Part shown: one piece after another, positions 30,916 through 38,576 of the stretch
Position numbering within the stretch: the stretch's first letter is position 1
Layout of the letters: every line of letters begins with the position of its first letter
From: Dyadobacter arcticus
Lineage (GTDB): Bacteria > Bacteroidota > Bacteroidia > Cytophagales > Spirosomataceae
Length of the DNA: 64,000 nt
NCBI RefSeq assembly: GCF_011762185.1
Contig: NZ_JAASQJ010000001.1
Location: 1,116,001-1,180,000 of the forward strand
Direction: 5' to 3'
Program-made: the position numbers and the translations under genes
The notes under the pieces: generated by a model
Databases searched by the model: none
Told to the model about the DNA's origin: nothing
What the model saw: the letters and a program-made list of their open reading frames with translations, nothing else

Positions 30916-33315
30916 ATGCTCTCCAACTACCTCAAAATCGCCTTCCGCAGCCTTTTGAAAAACAAGGGTTATTCTGCTATTAACATTGGCGGGCTCGCTG
31001 TGGGTATGGCCATAGCAATGCTGATTGGCCTCTGGGTCTATGATGAGTTTACTTACGACAGGTACCATCGCAACTACGATCGGCTGGCCCAGGTGATGCA
31101 GCATCAATCTTTTAATGGCACAAAGGGAACTGAAAAGTCCATCCCCATTCCTTTGGCCTCTGAATTGCAAAACCGCTATGGAGCGGATTTCAAGCGTTTG
31201 GCCATGGTAAGCTGGGCAGGCGGGCATATTTTGGCTTATGGGGAAAAGAAAATTTCCAAATCCGGACACTTCATGGATGTGGCGATGCCCGAAATGCTTT
31301 CGCTGGAAATGGTGAAAGGCGATTATGGAGCGCTTAAAGAGACAAATTCTATCATGCTATCCGCCAGAACTGCTTCAGCGCTTTTCGGAACTGCTGACCC
31401 AATGGGCAAGACGCTCCGGTTAGATAACAAGATGGATGTCAGGGTAACTGGTATCTATGAAGACCTGCCTTTTAATACAGAATTCCGTGACCTTGCGGTC
31501 ATCATACCCTGGGAACTGTTTGTTTCTTCGCAACCCTGGGTGAAACGGGCGCGGGACGAAAACCAGTGGGATAATAATTCGTTTCAGCTTTTTGCAGAAG
31601 TTGGCGAGCATGTGAATATGGATAAGCTGAGCGCCAAGATTAAGTTCTCCAAACGCAACAGAATGAGAAAGGATGAGATCGCATCGAAACCGGAGATTTT
31701 CCTTCATCCAATGAGAAACTGGCACCTTCGCTCTAATTGGGTTGAGGGGATTAATAGTGGCGGTTTCATCCAATATGTTTGGCTTTTTTCAATTGTCGGC
31801 GTATTTGTGCTGATGCTGGCTTGCATTAATTTTATGAACCTCAGCACAGCCAGATCTGAAAAACGCGCCAAAGAAGTGGGGATACGCAAGGCAGTCGGAT
31901 CGCTTCGCGGCCAGCTCGTCAACCAATTTTTCAGTGAATCTTACCTGGTCGTGGTTATCGCCTTTTTCTGCGCCGTTATCCTGGCGACTACATTGCTACC
32001 ATCATTCAATGAAATTGCATTCAAAAAAATCGAATTCCCTTGGGCACAGCCCGTTTTCTGGATTATCAGCGCAACTTTTATTTTCGTCACAGGCCTTCTT
32101 GCTGGAAGTTATCCCGCATTGTATTTGTCTTCTTTTCAACCTGTCAAAGTTCTTAAAGGAACATTTCGGGCTGGCAAGTTTGCGTCGGTTCCCAGGAAAG
32201 CATTGGTTGTTCTTCAATTCACCGTTTCCATCACATTGATTATCGGTACCGTCATTGTTTACCAGCAGATACAGCATACTAAAAACCGTCCGCTGGGTTA
32301 TGATCACAACGGTCTAATCATGACCTCGGTCACTGCACCGGAATTTTCTGAAAAGGCAGATCTGATTTTGTCTGACTTGAAAAATTCGGGAGCAATTGCT
32401 GAGGTGGCATTGTCTTCCAGTCCGCTGACCGGCGTATGGTCCAACAACGGGGGATTTAGCTGGCCGGGTAAGGACCCTAATCTGCAGGCAGACTTTGGAA
32501 CGATATGGGTTACCCGCGATTTCGGGAAAACGGTGGGCTGGAAATTCAAAGAAGGTCGTGATTTCTCAAAGGAATTTAGTACCGATTCTTCCGCGCTGGT
32601 AGTTAATGAAGCGGCAGTTAAATTTATGGGGATCAAAGAGCCCCTGGGTAAAGTAGTCCAATGGGGTTTCGGAAAAGAGGTGGAATATTATACGATCATC
32701 GGGGTTATCAAGGATATGATCATGGACTCGCCTTATGAGCCGGTGAAGCAGATATTTTATTTCACAGGCAAGGCGAGCAGCTTTATGAACGTGAAGCTCA
32801 GTCCAACAAAAAGCGCCACCGAATCCATTGCTGCTGTGGAAGCTGTTTTGAAAAAGCATGTTCCCGCCGCGCCATTTGAATATCAGTTTGTAAATGAGGA
32901 GTATGGAAAGAAATTTTCTTCAGAAGAGCGCATTGGTAAACTGTCCGCCATTTTCGCCGGACTGGCCGTTTTCATATCCTGTTTAGGCCTTTTCGGCCTG
33001 GCTTCATTCGTTGCCGAGCAGCGGATCAAGGAAATTGGCGTACGAAAAGTGCTTGGCGCTTCTATTCTTAACCTGTGGCAGCTGATGTCCCAGGACTTTG
33101 TGTTACTGGTTATCATTTCCTGTCTGATCGCCAGCCCGATCGCCTATCACTTCCTGAACGACTGGTTATTAACCTATAAATACCATACGGTAATTCAATG
33201 GTGGATATTCCCATCAGCCGCCTTCTGCGCCACGCTGATCACGGTTTTGACAGTAAGTTACCAGGCAATCCGGGCAGCGTTGATGAACCCGGTGAAGTCG
33301 CTTAGGAGTGAATGA
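30916..33315 (+). CDS. orphan ABC permease paralogue L (GLW subfamily)
   Basis: 799 aa. MLSNYLKIAFRSLLKNKGYS, TM1, then LIGLWVYDEFTYDRYHRNYDRLA. With F and N it forms a subfamily: GLW-x2-DE, a periplasmic domain 1 without the FFxVFSF segment but with KISKSGHFMDVAMPEMLSLEM, LHPMRNWHLRSNW, and the membrane signature NLWQLMSQDFVLLVIISCLIASPIA. FtsX loop 1 is RSEKRAKEVGIRKAVGSLR (near 316), loop 2 IKEIGVRKVLGAS (near 704), tail ALMNPVKSLRSE. Flanked by purine/pyrimidine junctions on both sides. Confidence 0.92.
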   Translation: MLSNYLKIAFRSLLKNKGYSAINIGGLAVGMAIAMLIGLWVYDEFTYDRYHRNYDRLAQVMQHQSFNGTKGTEKSIPIPLASELQNRYGADFKRLAMVSWAGGHILAYGEKKISKSGHFMDVAMPEMLSLEMVKGDYGALKETNSIMLSARTASALFGTADPMGKTLRLDNKMDVRVTGIYEDLPFNTEFRDLAVIIPWELFVSSQPWVKRARDENQWDNNSFQLFAEVGEHVNMDKLSAKIKFSKRNRMRKDEIASKPEIFLHPMRNWHLRSNWVEGINSGGFIQYVWLFSIVGVFVLMLACINFMNLSTARSEKRAKEVGIRKAVGSLRGQLVNQFFSESYLVVVIAFFCAVILATTLLPSFNEIAFKKIEFPWAQPVFWIISATFIFVTGLLAGSYPALYLSSFQPVKVLKGTFRAGKFASVPRKALVVLQFTVSITLIIGTVIVYQQIQHTKNRPLGYDHNGLIMTSVTAPEFSEKADLILSDLKNSGAIAEVALSSSPLTGVWSNNGGFSWPGKDPNLQADFGTIWVTRDFGKTVGWKFKEGRDFSKEFSTDSSALVVNEAAVKFMGIKEPLGKVVQWGFGKEVEYYTIIGVIKDMIMDSPYEPVKQIFYFTGKASSFMNVKLSPTKSATESIAAVEAVLKKHVPAAPFEYQFVNEEYGKKFSSEERIGKLSAIFAGLAVFISCLGLFGLASFVAEQRIKEIGVRKVLGASILNLWQLMSQDFVLLVIISCLIASPIAYHFLNDWLLTYKYHTVIQWWIFPSAAFCATLITVLTVSYQAIRAALMNPVKSLRSE

Positions 33316-33480
33316 AAAATTGGAATAAGGGGAAGAAGGGGAGGAGGGAGGAAAGGGTCGGAATTTTCTTCTTGCATACTAAAATTCTCAATTTCCAAGA
33401 AGAAGTAGCAAAACATTAACCCACTAACCTTTTCCCTTTCCTCCCTTTCCTTCATTAAACATTTTAGCCCCCATCCACCC
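33316..33480. repeat. strand-switching purine/pyrimidine repeat junction L-M
   Basis: Purine arm AAGGGGAAGAAGGGGAGGAGGG (about 33327-33352), core with its own short inverted pair TTTTCTTCTTG/CAAGAAGAAG (about 33364 and 33397), then CCTTTTCCCTTTCCTCCC and an AT-rich tail ending at the ATG. Confidence 0.8.
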
Positions 33481-35898
33481 ATGATTCGAAATTATTTAAA
33501 AATCGCCTGGCGGAATTTGGCCAATAATAAAGTTTACAGCCTGATCAACATTCTTGGGTTGGCGATTGGGATTACTACCTGCACGCTTATAAGCCTTTAC
33601 GTAATTGACGAGGCAGGTTATGATAGACAATTTGCCGACGGTGAGCGTATTTACAGGGTTGCGTCGGATGTGAAAGGGGAAAAGTGGGTTGCAGCAGCGG
33701 CTCCGGTTGCAGAGGGATTGAAAAAGGATTATCCGGAAGTAGAACAGGTAACGCGGCTATTGAGAATGCCGGGAGTTGATAAATTCCTTCTCAACTATGA
33801 GCCAAATCAAAAGAAATTTTATGAGACCAATGGTTATTACGTCGACTCGACATTCTTCCAGCTTTTTAATTACAGCTTCAAATTTGGTGACAAGCTAACT
33901 GCTTTTAATGAGCCAAACACCATTGTGGTTTCGACGGAAATCGCTTCCAAGCTGTTTGGGAATGCCGATCCTGTCAACAAAGTGATTAAAGTAATGCTAC
34001 CTTTTGGAGAAAACAGTTATACCGTAAAAGGGGTGTTTGAAACTCACGGCGGCAAATCGCACATTCCGGCGCATATGTTTCTTTCAATGAATAACAGCGA
34101 TGCGGGTCAATGGGTGAAAAGGCAGACTAGCTGGGCCAACAACAGCATTTTTCACACTTACGTCAAACTGAACAGAACAAGTGACCCGGCCATATTTGAA
34201 AGGAAACTGAAAGATTTTTTTGAACGGAATGGCGTAGAGGAATTTAAGACGGCTGGCTTCGTTAAAACGCTATTTCTTCAGCCGTTGCAAGACATCTATC
34301 TGCATTCCAACTACGAATTTGAGATTGCGCCCAATGGGAATATCAAATACCTCTACATCTTCGGCTCGGTTGCGGCCTTTTTACTCTTCATAGCCTGCAT
34401 TAATTTCATGAACCTGAGTACCGCGCGAAGCGAAAAGCGTGCAAAGGAGGTGGGGTTAAGGAAGACAATCGGTGCAGTGAAAAGCAGCCTGGTCGGTCAG
34501 TTTTTGGGTGAATCCTTATTAATGAGCCTGCTGGCGCTGACGATTTCGTTTCTGCTTATACAATCACTAATGCCCGTTTTCAACCAGATCACAGGCAAGA
34601 CGCTTGCCCTTTATGACCAACCTGAGATATTTTCCTGGTTACTAGCCCTCACGTTGTTAACCGGTTTGCTATCAGGCTTGTATCCGGCGTTCTATCTGGC
34701 CTCTTTCACCCCAATATCGGTTTTAAAAGGATTAAGAACTAATATCTCTGCGGTATTGATCCGGAAAGGGTTGGTGGTTTTTCAATTTAGTATTTCGATG
34801 ATACTCATTCTCGGCGCCCTGCTGATTGGCCGCCAAATGGATTATCTCAGCAACCGGAATTTAGGTTTTAACAAAACTCAAAAGCTCATTTTTCCCATTC
34901 AGAGCATTGAGTCTTCCGACCATCTGAAAGCTCTGAAAAATGAACTTGCAAACGATCCGGAAGTGGTTTCTTCCGCAAAAGGCTCAACATATCCGGGTAT
35001 TGAGAATATACAGGGAATGCTTTTCTACGGAGAAGGGAAATCGGCCGTCGAAAATATTGAATTAAGTACGGCAAGCATAGAGAGTGATTACATCAAGACA
35101 TTGGGCATTCAGTTGCTGAGAGGAAGAGGGTTTTCAGAAGAATTCAAGGCCGATTCCAATGCGGTAGTATTGAATGAAACTGCGTTGACCAAGCTAGGCT
35201 ACACGCTCGACAATGCGGTTGGAAAAAAGGTGTTTTATGATTTTCAAAATCAACGCATCGCCATGAACGTCATTGGTGTTGTGAAAGACTACCATTTTGA
35301 TGGTTTGCAAAAAGAGATCAGGCCGCTCGCACTCACCATTTCCCCATTTTTCAGCGCAGCAAGCAGCTATTTGATCGTCAATGTGAAGACAAGTAACTAT
35401 TCGAAAATGATTGGAAAAATCAGTAAGCTTTGGCAAAAAATCAATCCAAATACACCTTTTGAATATTCATTTCTCGACCAGGATTTTCAGAAAAATTACG
35501 AAAAAGAAGAGCGGACTTCCCAACTGATCAGCTATTTCGCATTTGTCGGAATTTTCATCGCCTGTCTCGGACTGTTCGGGTTGGCTACCTTCACAGCCGA
35601 GCAGCGTACTAAGGAAATTGGTGTGCGAAAAGTATTGGGCGCTTCGGTGCTAAGCATTACCAAATTGCTATCGGGTGATTTTCTGAAACTGGTTTTTATT
35701 GCAATCCTCGTTGCCTCGCCGCTTTCCTGGTGGGTCATGGATAAGTGGCTTTCCAATTTTGCATTCAAAACGGCAATCACATGGCAGACTTTTGCAATAG
35801 CAGGTTTTCTACTTATCCTAATGTCTTTAATTACAATAGGTTACCAAACTATCCGGGCATCGTTAATGAATCCGGTGAAGAGTATGAGAAGCGAGTAG
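33481..35898 (+). CDS. orphan ABC permease paralogue M
   Basis: 805 aa. MIRNYLKIAWRNLANNK, TM1, then VIDEAGYDRQFADGERIYRVA. Periplasmic domain 1 has KKDYPEVEQVTRLL and YVDSTFFQLFNYSFKFGDK. FtsX loop 1 is RSEKRAKEVGLRKTIGAVK (near 320), loop 2 TKEIGVRKVLGASV (near 710), tail SLMNPVKSMRSE. Its stop codon lies inside a strong terminator stem (35889-35935), so transcription from K probably ends here and N needs its own promoter. The first half of the second periplasmic domain resembles B (YDFQNQRIAMNVIGVVKDYHF). Confidence 0.92.
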   Translation: MIRNYLKIAWRNLANNKVYSLINILGLAIGITTCTLISLYVIDEAGYDRQFADGERIYRVASDVKGEKWVAAAAPVAEGLKKDYPEVEQVTRLLRMPGVDKFLLNYEPNQKKFYETNGYYVDSTFFQLFNYSFKFGDKLTAFNEPNTIVVSTEIASKLFGNADPVNKVIKVMLPFGENSYTVKGVFETHGGKSHIPAHMFLSMNNSDAGQWVKRQTSWANNSIFHTYVKLNRTSDPAIFERKLKDFFERNGVEEFKTAGFVKTLFLQPLQDIYLHSNYEFEIAPNGNIKYLYIFGSVAAFLLFIACINFMNLSTARSEKRAKEVGLRKTIGAVKSSLVGQFLGESLLMSLLALTISFLLIQSLMPVFNQITGKTLALYDQPEIFSWLLALTLLTGLLSGLYPAFYLASFTPISVLKGLRTNISAVLIRKGLVVFQFSISMILILGALLIGRQMDYLSNRNLGFNKTQKLIFPIQSIESSDHLKALKNELANDPEVVSSAKGSTYPGIENIQGMLFYGEGKSAVENIELSTASIESDYIKTLGIQLLRGRGFSEEFKADSNAVVLNETALTKLGYTLDNAVGKKVFYDFQNQRIAMNVIGVVKDYHFDGLQKEIRPLALTISPFFSAASSYLIVNVKTSNYSKMIGKISKLWQKINPNTPFEYSFLDQDFQKNYEKEERTSQLISYFAFVGIFIACLGLFGLATFTAEQRTKEIGVRKVLGASVLSITKLLSGDFLKLVFIAILVASPLSWWVMDKWLSNFAFKTAITWQTFAIAGFLLILMSLITIGYQTIRASLMNPVKSMRSE

Positions 35899-35935
35899 GC
35901 TGGTAGCTTTTTGCGACTAGCCTACTCGCTTTTTT
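35889..35935 (+). terminator. Rho-independent terminator overlapping the end of M
   Basis: AAGCGAGTAGGCTGGT (from 35889) pairs with ACTAGCCTACTCGCTT (35916-35931), with one wobble, and runs into TTTTTT. The stop codon TAG of gene M is inside the 5' arm. Confidence 0.85.
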
Positions 35936-35964
35936 AATGATATAGTCTCAATTTAAACTAAAAA

Positions 35965-35986
35965 CAGCTAACAGCTAACAGCTAAA
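35965..35986. repeat. AGCTAA-type tandem repeat before N
   Basis: Three exact tandem 7-bp units CAGCTAA (CAGCTAACAGCTAACAGCTAA) 15 bp before the ATG of N. The complementary word TTAGCTGTTAGCT follows the stop of N at 38392. Confidence 0.75.
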
Positions 35987-36000
35987 TCAGCCAAAGAACC

Positions 36001-38388
36001 ATGTTCAGAAACTATCTAAAAATTGCCCTGCGGGGGCTTGTGAAGAATAAGGGTTACTCGGCCATAAATATTGGCGGGTTGGCTTTGGGTATGTCGGTGG
36101 CTATCCTTATCGGTCTGTGGATCCATGATGAGCTTTCTTTTGATAAACACCACAAAAACTATGACTGCATTGCCAAAGTAATGCAGTTTGTCACTTTTGA
36201 TGTGGAAAAGGTGAGTTTTGATGTGACACCTATACCTATGGCCGAGGAACTGCGAAACAAATATCCGGAATTTGAAAAGGTCAGTTTGCTGAAAGGCGTA
36301 CAGGGCGTACTCGGTTTGGGGGAGAAAAAATTTGAGAAGTCAGGGTTCTATGTGGAGCGCGCATTTTTAGAAATGATGACCCTCAAAATGTTAGCGGGTT
36401 CTCATAATAGTTTGGAGGAACAAAATTCGATTTTGCTTTCTGAATCGATGGCAAAAGCTTTTTTTGGAACAGAAAATCCATTGAACAAGCTGATTAAATT
36501 CAATAATAAAATCGATGTTAGGGTAACCGGCACCTACGAAGATTTTCCGGATAACAGCAGTTTCAATGATCTGACATTCCTTTTGCCGTGGGAATTATTG
36601 ATATCAACGGATGGCGGTGCCAGACGGGCGCAAACAGATTGGGATGAAAACTCGTATCAGGTTTATGCTCAATTAAAAAAAGGGGCGGATTTTGGAAAGG
36701 TTTCTGCGAAGATCAAGGACGTCCGTATGAAACAGGACAATCCGCCTGGTTACCGGCCTGAGTTTTTCCTGCAACCGATGAGCAAATGGCATCTTCGCTC
36801 GGAATTTAAAAATGGCGTAAATACCGGCGGATTGGTCACATATGTCTGGCTGTTTGGGATTATTGGCGTTTTTGTCTTGCTGCTGGCCTGCATCAATTTT
36901 ATGAACTTGAGCACAGCGCGTTCGGAAAAAAGAGCGAAGGAAGTAGGTATCCGCAAGGCAGTCGGTTCCATGCGCGCGCAGTTGGTTAAGCAGTTTTTTA
37001 GTGAATCTTTTCTGGTCGTATTGCTGGCATTTGGCATTTCGCTTTTGCTGGCATTGCTCATTATGCCATTTTTTAATGAGGTAGCAGCTAAAAAAATAAG
37101 CATTCCCTGGTCTAATGCCTGGTTCTGGCTGGCTGGATTCGGTTTCAGCTTCATCACAGGCGTTGTAGCCGGCAGTTATCCTGCGTTCTATCTATCTTCA
37201 TTTCAGCCGATCAGGGTATTAAAAGGGGGCGGGTCATCACTCCGGGTCAGTTTCGGAAGGTTTGCAGCGCTTCCGCGAAAAGTGCTGGTGGTATTGCAGT
37301 TCACAGTCTCCGTCACACTGATCATTGGTACGATCGTTATTTTCCGACAAATTAATCACGCTAAAAACAGGCCGGTCGGCTACAACCGGAACGGGTTGAT
37401 CGAGGTTTCTATGAGCACGGACGATCTTTATGGCCACTTTGATGCATTGCGAAATGATCTGTTGAATACCGGCTCCGTGAAAGAGTTGGCCGAATCGTCG
37501 GGATCGGTTACAATACAATATGGAGGTACAACTGATATATCGTGGCCGGGCAAAAAGCCCGACGAACATCCGCTTATGAAAGCCAATTCAGTCAGCCATG
37601 AATATGGAAAAACGGTGGGATGGAAATTGGTAGCCGGAAGGGACTTTTCGCGTAACTTCTCTACGGATTCGGCGGCGATCATTCTGAATCAGACCGCTGT
37701 GAAGGTCATGGGCCTGAAAAAACCATTGGAAACACTTATTCGAAGGGCTGGGAAGCAATATAGAGTGATTGGAATTGTGCAGGATATGATCAAAGAGTCG
37801 CCATTTGCGGAGATCAGCCCATCTTTTTTTGTGATTGACTATAAAGGTGTGGATGTGGTAACACTCAGGCTTGCGCCGGAGAAAAGCGCCAGTGAATCCA
37901 TCTCGAAAGTTGAAAAGATTTTCAAGGCATATAGTCCGGCCAGTCCGTTTGAATACAAGTTTGTGGATCAGGAATTTGGAAAGAAATTCGGGGATGAGGA
38001 AAGGATCGGCAAGCTGGCCACCTCCTTCGCGATTTTGGCTATATTCATTTCATGTCTCGGGCTTTTCGGCCTGGCATCATTCGTGGCAGAACAACGTACC
38101 AAGGAGATAGGTGTACGAAAAGTATTAGGTGCGACCGTCGCGAACCTGTGGCAGCTGCTTTCAAAAGATTTTGTGGTTTTGGTAATCATTTCATGCTTTA
38201 TAGCAGGCCCGGTCTCCTGGTATTTCATGAATGGCTGGCTGAAAAATTACACCTATCATACCGAAATCTCATGGTGGATCTTCGCTGCAACCGCCCTCGG
38301 CGCATTGGGAATCACGTTGCTAACCGTAAGCTTCCAGGCTATCAGGGCGGCATTGATGAATCCGGTGAAGTCGTTGAGGAGTGAATAG
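36001..38388 (+). CDS. orphan ABC permease paralogue N (GLW subfamily)
   Basis: 795 aa, last complete permease of the array. MFRNYLKIALRGLVKNKGYS, TM1, then LIGLWIHDELSFDKHHKNYDCIA. It is closest to L and F: KKFEKSGFYVERAFLEMMTLKM, LQPMSKWHLRSEF, NLWQLLSKDFVVLVIISCFIAGPVS. FtsX loop 1 is RSEKRAKEVGIRKAVGSMR (near 311), loop 2 TKEIGVRKVLGATV (near 700), tail ALMNPVKSLRSE. A terminator lies upstream at the end of M, and I see no TGTCC dyad before N, so how it is transcribed is unclear; partial read-through is possible. Confidence 0.92.
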   Translation: MFRNYLKIALRGLVKNKGYSAINIGGLALGMSVAILIGLWIHDELSFDKHHKNYDCIAKVMQFVTFDVEKVSFDVTPIPMAEELRNKYPEFEKVSLLKGVQGVLGLGEKKFEKSGFYVERAFLEMMTLKMLAGSHNSLEEQNSILLSESMAKAFFGTENPLNKLIKFNNKIDVRVTGTYEDFPDNSSFNDLTFLLPWELLISTDGGARRAQTDWDENSYQVYAQLKKGADFGKVSAKIKDVRMKQDNPPGYRPEFFLQPMSKWHLRSEFKNGVNTGGLVTYVWLFGIIGVFVLLLACINFMNLSTARSEKRAKEVGIRKAVGSMRAQLVKQFFSESFLVVLLAFGISLLLALLIMPFFNEVAAKKISIPWSNAWFWLAGFGFSFITGVVAGSYPAFYLSSFQPIRVLKGGGSSLRVSFGRFAALPRKVLVVLQFTVSVTLIIGTIVIFRQINHAKNRPVGYNRNGLIEVSMSTDDLYGHFDALRNDLLNTGSVKELAESSGSVTIQYGGTTDISWPGKKPDEHPLMKANSVSHEYGKTVGWKLVAGRDFSRNFSTDSAAIILNQTAVKVMGLKKPLETLIRRAGKQYRVIGIVQDMIKESPFAEISPSFFVIDYKGVDVVTLRLAPEKSASESISKVEKIFKAYSPASPFEYKFVDQEFGKKFGDEERIGKLATSFAILAIFISCLGLFGLASFVAEQRTKEIGVRKVLGATVANLWQLLSKDFVVLVIISCFIAGPVSWYFMNGWLKNYTYHTEISWWIFAATALGALGITLLTVSFQAIRAALMNPVKSLRSE

Positions 38389-38490
38389 CAATTAGCTGTT
38401 AGCTAAAATTTTGTTAACCAGGTTACGAAGTAATGATTTGATATAATTAAAGCTAAAAGCTAATCGCTAAAAGCTAAGAAGCTAAAAAGC
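38389..38490. repeat. AGCTAA-type strand-switching repeat after N
   Basis: Left arm TTAGCTGTTAGCTAA (38392-38406), a 44-bp core, right arm of five AAAGCTAA-like units (38451-38490). Left and right arms are inverted relative to each other, the same layout as the purine/pyrimidine junctions but with a different repeat word. No full permease follows. Confidence 0.75.
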
Positions 38491-38500
38491 CAACAAAGCC

Positions 38501-38536
38501 ATGAGGATTGCATTGAAATTACCTGTCCCGGTATAA
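38501..38536 (+). other. 11-codon mini-ORF in the place of a next permease start
   Basis: ATG at 38501 follows the repeat by 10 bp, as permease starts do elsewhere in the array, but the frame (MRIALKLPVPV) stops at 38534-38536. It does not match the MxxNYLKIA start. It could be a leader peptide, the scar of a lost array member, or chance. Confidence 0.25.
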
Positions 38537-38539
38537 GGA

Positions 38540-38572
38540 ATTACTTGCAACCTGTTTAACTTGCAAGGTAAT
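38540..38572 (+). promoter_or_regulatory. inverted repeat just before the Wzi-like gene
   Basis: ATTACTTGCAA (38540-38550) and TTGCAAGGTAAT (38561-38572) pair over 11 bp with one bulged base. It ends 4 bp before the ATG at 38577, so it could be an operator or a hairpin affecting translation start. Confidence 0.45.
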
Positions 38573-38576
38573 CTCA

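Noticed and set aside
411..38490. CRISPR array or transposon ends as explanation of the junction repeats
   Set aside because: Units are 7-15 bp, degenerate and without spacers; there are no cas genes, transposase genes or target-site duplications.
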